In this document: positions 58,657-64,000 of the stretch, piece by piece | How the letters are laid out: each line of letters begins with the position of its first letter | Position numbering within the stretch: the stretch's first letter is position 1 | From: Gamarada debralockiae | Lineage: Eukaryota > Ascomycota > Leotiomycetes > Helotiales > Hyphodiscaceae | Assembly (NCBI GenBank): GCA_002803225.1 | Contig: NXFV01001959.1 | Coordinates: forward strand, 1 to 64,000 | Direction of reading: 5' to 3' | Length of the DNA: 64,000 bases | Program-made: the position numbers and the translations under genes | The notes under the pieces: generated by a model | The model's database searches: none | The model's input: the letters and a program-made list of their open reading frames with translations, nothing else | What the model was told of the DNA's origin: nothing

Positions 58657-60590
58657 TTACTCGCTCACACACTGAGAATAGTCAGGATACCAGTACTTGC
58701 AAACCGTGCCCCCAGCACAAGTTCCCTCTCCCTTCCAGTTTAAACCACCGCATTGGTAGTACTCGGCTATCGGAGTGGCAGATGGCGAAGTTGCGCTCCT
58801 CGAGAAAGGCAGATCCAGAGAGAGTCGACGAAGATGCTAGAGTACTCAAACTCGTTGGGACAGCAACCTTGCCTGGCGCAGTGGAGGCGGATTGGGTGAC
58901 GGTCACAGTGACTGTCTCCTTGGTCGCATTTGAGGACGCGAGAGAGCGCTCGTTGAAGAGATAGGAGCGGAGGTCTTGATATTGGTTGGTTTCTCAGTCT
59001 CCGTCTCAGTCACGGTGACAGTTACCGTTTGTTTCGGGTGTGGATTGCGGGACTCGGTGGTGTGGACAGAAGCTGTGGATGAGGTTTCGACGCCTGATGG
59101 TGTGTTCATAATTGCCACAGCCGTTCTGGAGGATGGGTAGCCGGTTCCGCTAGGTATCATAGCCGTCGAGAAGGCGCCCGACGAGAGGCCGCTTGAGGTA
59201 GCGTTGATCGCCGCGGATTTGGTAAATGGTGGAAGACCTGTGCCTATCGAGAGGCTACTGGATGGAGATATCCTGTCAGGTGGGGGGCTGTTAGGAATGC
59301 CCCGGTGGAGAAGACCCCAGTCGACAAAGCTGGCAATGTCGAGGTCATGTTCGTGAACATCACTCCTGCAGACTTTGGGAACGGCAATCGCCACGTTGCT
59401 AACATGGGCTTCGAGAATGAAGATGGATGAGTGAAATTGTATGATCCAAACCCGGTTGACTTAGAGAATCCTAACGCGACCCCTATCCCAGAAGGGTGAA
59501 CAAAGACACCTGTTCTAGTTGGTCCTGCTACTCCTGTAGTGCTGTTCATGAACACCAAGCCAGCGACTTCGAGAACGGCAGACGGCCTGTTGCCGAGATA
59601 GGCTGTGATGTATTTCCGGAATGGTGAACATAGTCAGTCGGCTTAGCTAAGCAGGTAGTTTTCCCAGTATCCGATGGATACGCAAACCCGTACCCGTCGG
59701 TCCAGCTGCTCTCACTGTGCTGTTTATGAACAGTGCGCCTGCGGAGTTCGAGAATGGTAGGCGACCTGTTGTCGAGAGGGGCTTGGATGCGTTCACGAAT
59801 GGAATGGTGAAGTTCGCTCCCACGGTAGAGGCTCCAGTACCCAAAGGGTGGAAGATACCTGAGGCCGTCTGCAAATCTGCCCTTGAAGTTGTGTTGATGA
59901 AAATTGCTCCAGCTGATCTGGTATATGGCAGATATCCAGTTCCTGACATGGGTTTGAAGAGGGGTGGATGAGATTTCCCGCAACAGTTGGCTTTCCTGAA
60001 GGGCTAAAGGGAACTCCAGTTCCAGAGGGGTAGACGAAGACAGTTGTTCCAGTGGGCCCTGCAACACCTGCAGTGGTGTCTAAGAACAATGCACCAGCGG
60101 AATTCGTATGTGGAAGTTGTCTAGCTGATGAAGTGATGGACTTTGAACTAATGGAGGGCTGAGTGTAGGTTCTCACCTGCGATGACTTTGAAACTTCAGT
60201 CCCTGAAGGACAGGAGAGTATATCAGTGCCAGTAGGCTTGGCAATTGCATTTTGCGGAAAGCGGTACGGAAGATTTTGTGTACGGTTGATGAGTTTCCGA
60301 GACCGGTTTGGGTACATAGGGGGCAGTGTAGATGCCAGTCTCGTTTGCTGGTAATCGTACGCGGATTCCGATGGAAGCTGCTGAGGGACTAGACGTGTGG
60401 TTGAATTTAATCGACGATTCGTTCAATGGGTGAGAGCGATTCGGTCCAGGGATACTATATTCATAGTTACAAAAGTCTCTCACTCTTAGCCTTCAGACTT
60501 GCTGCGTAGAATTATCCCATCCTGGGGTAGAGTTTCTTCCTGGAGCGACACCCGTTGGATAGATGATTGGGATCCCCGACTGCGCAAAGG
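58657..60590 (-). pseudogene. Ser/Thr-rich repeat cell-surface protein with C-terminal CBM1, frameshifted
   Basis: Reading on the minus strand, a region starting near 60590 (FAQSGIPIIYPTGVAPG) leads into about six units built around GRLPFSNSAGALFINST, AGPTGTGVFVHPSGTGV and HPSSFSKPM. A Thr/Glu linker (TVTVTVTETETEKPT) and a CBM1 cellulose-binding module at 58660-58764 follow. The frame changes about five times (near 59970, 59700, 59550, 59270 and 58920), often within a repeat unit and by indels rather than GT-AG introns. The CBM1 may be joined by an intron with donor near 58845. No ATG with a clean signal peptide could be spliced to the start. Alive, it would be a secreted wall- or cellulose-binding protein. 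Confidence 0.6.
58660..58764 (-). other. CBM1 cellulose-binding module
   Basis: The frame ending at the stop 58657-58659 reads EYYQCGGLNWKGEGTCAGG, then TVCKYWYPDYSQC. Four cysteines and the aromatic residues (W, Y, Y/W) are placed as in fungal CBM1. A stop lies upstream in the same frame, so an intron or frameshift must join it to the linker. Confidence 0.85.
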
Positions 60591-62379
60591 CTACAGGACG
60601 GCGTTATTTTGATGATGCCAGAAAAGAACGTAAGATGGCACAGCCAAACAAGCAACAACAACAACCAACGCAAAAAGAATGACTGAGGTGAGACTCACAA
60701 ATGACTAACTGTGAAGAGTGAAGCTGTGGGAATCCAAGATATTTGACAAGGCAGAACAGAGACAAACATAGTTCTGTACTTTACCAAGGGAGTGGCTGTG
60801 GGCGACACCGATCCATGCCAGGAAATTGGGGACGAAATCTCCAACCCCCCCCCCCCCAAAAAAAAGCACGTTGAAAGCTAAGAAACCACGTAAAAACACT
60901 ACAATTTCATCAGGACGGGATAAAGTTTGAGTAATGCTAGTACTTTTACCCTGATTTTAAGCTCTTTGCAGTGGAATCTCTTCCCTTCTACCCACGTACT
61001 TTATCTACGACTTGTAGATTAACAGAAAGGACCAAGGCTCCACGATGAATTGATTTGCTGATGAGGAAACTTCGAGATTCATTTCAAAAGATGAGTTGCA
61101 ACCTCATCCAGCTCGGGAGGCTCCCTTGAAATCTTATTTGGAGATTTCGAAAGAGCCGTGCGCGATGAGGCTCGACTGGGTTGAGTTAATTGACCCACTC
61201 AAATAAAGTAATGTAATAACCGAACGTTTGGGACAGATGAGAGACGTTGGGAAATCTTGTCAGATCAAACATTGGAAAGACCCTGGACTCTGTGCTGAAT
61301 TCTCCGAGTGGTGTCGTTTTGTGAATGATGAAATGTTCGCCCGATCGGGTTTGTGAAAAGTCAGACGAGAAGGATCCGAAGACCAAGTGCTGAACTCGTG
61401 CTATCAAGGTTCAATCACTCGTTCCCTTTGAGCAATCGGATTTGGCAAAGGTGAACTTTGAGGCCGTACATCTTCATTCACTCGAACAGTTTAGGTGATT
61501 GGCTTGTTTCCAAATCGTGGAGTCTCCAAGTTCGGTTTCTATCCTACCTCCACCACGGGTCCGAACCAAACAAATACATGCCGTCCGACGAAGGGTACTT
61601 CTCGTTGGCTTTCTCAGTTCCAGGAAAACAATCGCTAAACTCCAAAGAGTGATTCACCCTCCATTGACGGATCGCGTGTCACGTGGTTTCACCTATGATG
61701 TCCAGGTTGTCCCCTTGAGCCTCTCAACGCCGACAAACGAGAAGAAAAAGTGAAGGCTGCTCATGTATCTGTATTTTCCATAGGTTGGGGCGCGTCACAT
61801 CAAGATATAGAGGTTCCAGTCGGACCAGATATCTTCAAAGGGTCAGATTGCCCACTGAGTTTGAGTGGCTGAAAGGTCGAGATCGGAGGTTGTGATTCCA
61901 AAGTTCTCTCCAAACGTGAAAGGAGGCACTGAAAAGCCAAGAAGGAGGTGAAACATTAATATTCTATTGTTATTATTGATTGTTGATGAGGTTGAAGGAC
62001 TCACAATACCCGGTAATACAGTAGGAACGGCACGTCGCTTATATAAGTGGTCTATTCCCGGAATTCTTAACGCTACCTCGTAACGAGCCACGCCACAGAA
62101 ATCCATGTCACATTCAAAGATCTAGAATCCAAAATCGTCGCACCTCAAATCCGACGCCCTCCTCTTCTCAAATACGACGACAGCCTCACACCGTCTACCA
62201 CCAGCGAACCCTCTCCGCGATAATCGCAACCGCTCATCATACACACTCGATCTATCGACTCATACGACGCTCGATCCAACTCTCGTGAATGTGACATCTC
62301 AGAACCCTACCTCAAGATCTCCGGCGGGGTGTTCGAACGGCAAGCCCGTACGACCCTCTCCCTCCCCTCGCATACAGCC
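60591..62379. other. Intergenic region with a poly-C/poly-A tract
   Basis: A hydrophobic stretch on the minus strand near 60620-60690 (ILFALVVVVACLAV) could be the signal peptide of the CBM1 gene but has no nearby ATG in frame. A homopolymer C run followed by an A run lies near 60842-60866. Other frames (61186, 61458, 61843) are featureless. From about 62230 the frame leading to the next gene is open but has no ATG. Confidence 0.45.
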
Positions 62380-64000
62380 ATGGACAGCGAGTTTCCCTTG
62401 AAGAATACTGCCGACACATCTTTGGTTTTCGAAAAGGTTTTCAAGCACCCCGAAGGCCTGCTAACGGCGAGAAATCTCGTCAGACTCCTGATACACGAGA
62501 TGGAGGACAAGCAACCAAGACCTATCCAGGCCTCACAGCAAACAATCACGAACTCTTTCCAGGTTTCTCGACCAATATCAGGCTTAAACCCTACCATGCC
62601 AAATGCATTGAAGCAGGTTCTTACTTTCAGCGACTCGCACATTCAGGCGTTTGGCGAGGATATTCTTGGAAGAACAGATCTGTCCGCAGACAAGGGCGAC
62701 AGCCTTGAGACAGTTGAACAATGTAAGCTAATTCAGTTCCCTATTACCAATGGCGACTTTACTTTCAAAAGTTCTGAAGCTGACATCAACGCTACAGCCC
62801 ACATCAAACTGGTACCTTCCTCAAACGCAGCTGCCAATCTCGGCGATCTATACCTCTTCAACCGACGTTCTTCTCATACCGAACAGAGCTCCACGAAACA
62901 AACATACTTCCAAAATGTATCACATACTAGTTCGCCACTGCAGAGATTATCCCCGATCCATAGGAATTCCTCCGCCTTCGTTGTCGACGGTAAGTCTGAA
63001 GAACAGATCGGAATCAGTCGTCCACCCCAGAGTGGAGTACAAAACGACAACTCTCAGTCTCTGATTCACTCGTCGAGTGCACAATGTTCAACTGGTGAAC
63101 TCACCTTCTCTTCGAATCTCTCTACGATAGATCAAGAATTCCTCGGGTTCAGTTCAATGAATTACTCCAAGCAACCTTCAACTCCTCCTTCCACCACCGA
63201 CTCACGTCACTCTTCGCACAAATCGATCGGAAGACCGCAGAACTCCCTTCTCGCGCCTCAACCTCACAAGATTCCGAGACTATGCATGCAACACGCAGCA
63301 GCCATGTCGTTTCCCCATATCGCCAGCAAGTCGTCAAACGATTGTGAAATGCTACAGGTTGTGGAGGGGTATATGCCAATGAACGCAGCAGCACCTGGAG
63401 TTACCGCAATACGTCCTTCTTCTAAGTCGACAAGCGGAACCAGGCAGACGAAGAAGTCGGCCCCCAGGAAGCGGAAAAGTGATGTCGAAGGAGAGCCTGC
63501 GAAGAAGCCGAAACCTGACAAGACAACCAAGGTAAAGCGTACACCGAAACCCAAACCGGAGAAAAAAGAACTTGTATGTACACCTTATTATTATTGTGGA
63601 AGACAATTGCTAACCCTCATTCAGGCAAAATACCAGCTTGACCATGCTATCTGGATGCGTATTCTAGAGTTCACTCCAGTCCAATTCTTGGGAAAAGCGC
63701 GGCTCATCTGCAAAGAGTTCCGGGCCATGGTCGATCAATTCACTTCCATTTATGTCAACTGTCGCAAAGAGAATTACGGCCACGATATGCCGCCGCCGCC
63801 GCTGGGCCTCACCGAAAGACAATATAGCAATTTACTTGGAAGTAAGGGCTGCCTCGAACCGGGTTGTGCGGACAAGAATGCTTCGAGAACACATTGGTCG
63901 TGGGCAAAGCGATGGTGTGTGAAGTGCTGGAGGAGCAAGATCGAAAGAGAGGATCGGCTCATCAAGAATCGTGCAGACCGTTTCACCAACCGTACCACCC
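62380..64000 (+). CDS. F-box-like protein with a basic disordered region and a zinc-knuckle-like motif, 3' end cut by window edge
   Basis: Exon 62380-63573, intron 63574-63624 (GTATGT, GCTAAC branch, CAG), then an open exon to the window end. ATG 62380 is in CAGCCATGG; the frame is open upstream to 62230, so an upstream exon is possible. Residues 1-330 are Ser-rich and disordered. Residues ~345-398 are very basic (SAPRKRKSD, KVKRTPKPKPEKKE), probably a nuclear signal. After the intron comes an F-box-like helix set (AIWMRILEFTPVQFLGKARL then ICKEFRAMV), then CLEPGC and RWCVKCW, paired cysteines that may bind zinc. Likely a nuclear substrate adaptor, but the family is not certain. Confidence 0.7.
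   Translation, partial: MDSEFPLKNTADTSLVFEKVFKHPEGLLTARNLVRLLIHEMEDKQPRPIQASQQTITNSFQVSRPISGLNPTMPNALKQVLTFSDSHIQAFGEDILGRTDLSADKGDSLETVEQCKLIQFPITNGDFTFKSSEADINATAHIKLVPSSNAAANLGDLYLFNRRSSHTEQSSTKQTYFQNVSHTSSPLQRLSPIHRNSSAFVVDGKSEEQIGISRPPQSGVQNDNSQSLIHSSSAQCSTGELTFSSNLSTIDQEFLGFSSMNYSKQPSTPPSTTDSRHSSHKSIGRPQNSLLAPQPHKIPRLCMQHAAAMSFPHIASKSSNDCEMLQVVEGYMPMNAAAPGVTAIRPSSKSTSGTRQTKKSAPRKRKSDVEGEPAKKPKPDKTTKVKRTPKPKPEKKELVCTPYYYCGRQLLTLIQAKYQLDHAIWMRILEFTPVQFLGKARLICKEFRAMVDQFTSIYVNCRKENYGHDMPPPPLGLTERQYSNLLGSKGCLEPGCADKNASRTHWSWAKRWCVKCWRSKIEREDRLIKNRADRFTNRTT

Noticed and set aside
60600..60700. Hydrophobic stretch as a confirmed signal peptide of the CBM1 gene
   Set aside because: No ATG in frame and no splice that joins it in frame to the repeat region.
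1..64000. tRNA or rRNA genes
   Set aside because: No convincing A/B box pair or cloverleaf was seen on reading; tRNAscan-SE would settle this.

Overview
This is filamentous ascomycete (Pezizomycotina) nuclear DNA. Most genes carry several 40-80 nt introns with GTRNGT donors, CTNAY branch points and YAG acceptors. The gene set is typical of the group: Zn2Cys6 regulators, a HET protein, a NACHT-ankyrin STAND protein, ATG1, SEC59, GPI10, a CBM1 protein and a DAL5-type MFS carrier. A leotiomycete-like fungus would fit, but that is a guess from gene content. I saw no tRNA, rRNA or CRISPR array. All gene models were spliced by eye.

Layout. 1-3442 (-): NACHT-ankyrin protein running off the left edge, with about 12 almost identical ankyrin repeats. 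5428-7830 (+): HET-domain protein, divergent from the first gene across a 2 kb spacer with three evenly spaced CACGTGA boxes. 8.5-12.1 kb: poor region with a palindrome, a pogo-like MITE and low-confidence or decayed reading frames. 12129-14273 (-): Zn2Cys6 regulator. 15224-18017 (-): dolichol kinase SEC59. 20010-22901 (-): regulator with a mid-protein zinc cluster. 24062-25195 (-): unrecognised conserved-looking protein. 25506-25881 (+): frameshifted gene fragment. 27240-29682 (+): nine-exon Zn2Cys6 regulator. 30574-31479 (+): F-box/ankyrin protein. 31787-32475 (+): broken dual-specificity phosphatase with Trp in place of the catalytic Cys. 32705-34570 (-): PI-PLC X-domain protein with a lectin-like propeller. 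36.0-36.6 kb (+): GCR1_C (Crypton-like) relic. 38273-42039 (-): Hsp70-like ATPase fused to a Zn2Cys6 cluster, divergent from 42721-44463 (+), a degenerate PHD-like protein. 45770-48898 (-): ATG1. 50119-50495 (+): small hypothetical. 51264-52747 (-): ornithine aminotransferase. 53574-55812 (+): GPI10. 56094-57759 (-): MFS carrier. 58657-60590 (-): Ser/Thr-rich repeat protein with C-terminal CBM1, broken by frameshifts. 62380-64000 (+): F-box-like protein cut by the right edge.

Two themes stand out. Conserved housekeeping genes (SEC59, ATG1, ornithine aminotransferase, GPI10) alternate with accessory loci that look like self/non-self recognition genes (NACHT-ankyrin, HET), regulators or decayed elements. 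The most unusual gene is the predicted 1069-residue Hsp70-like/Zn2Cys6 fusion, where twelve exons join in one frame across both domains. Several loci (31.8, 36.0, 58.7-60.6 and 25.5 kb) show frameshifts in otherwise recognisable coding sequence, suggesting active gene decay or assembly error.
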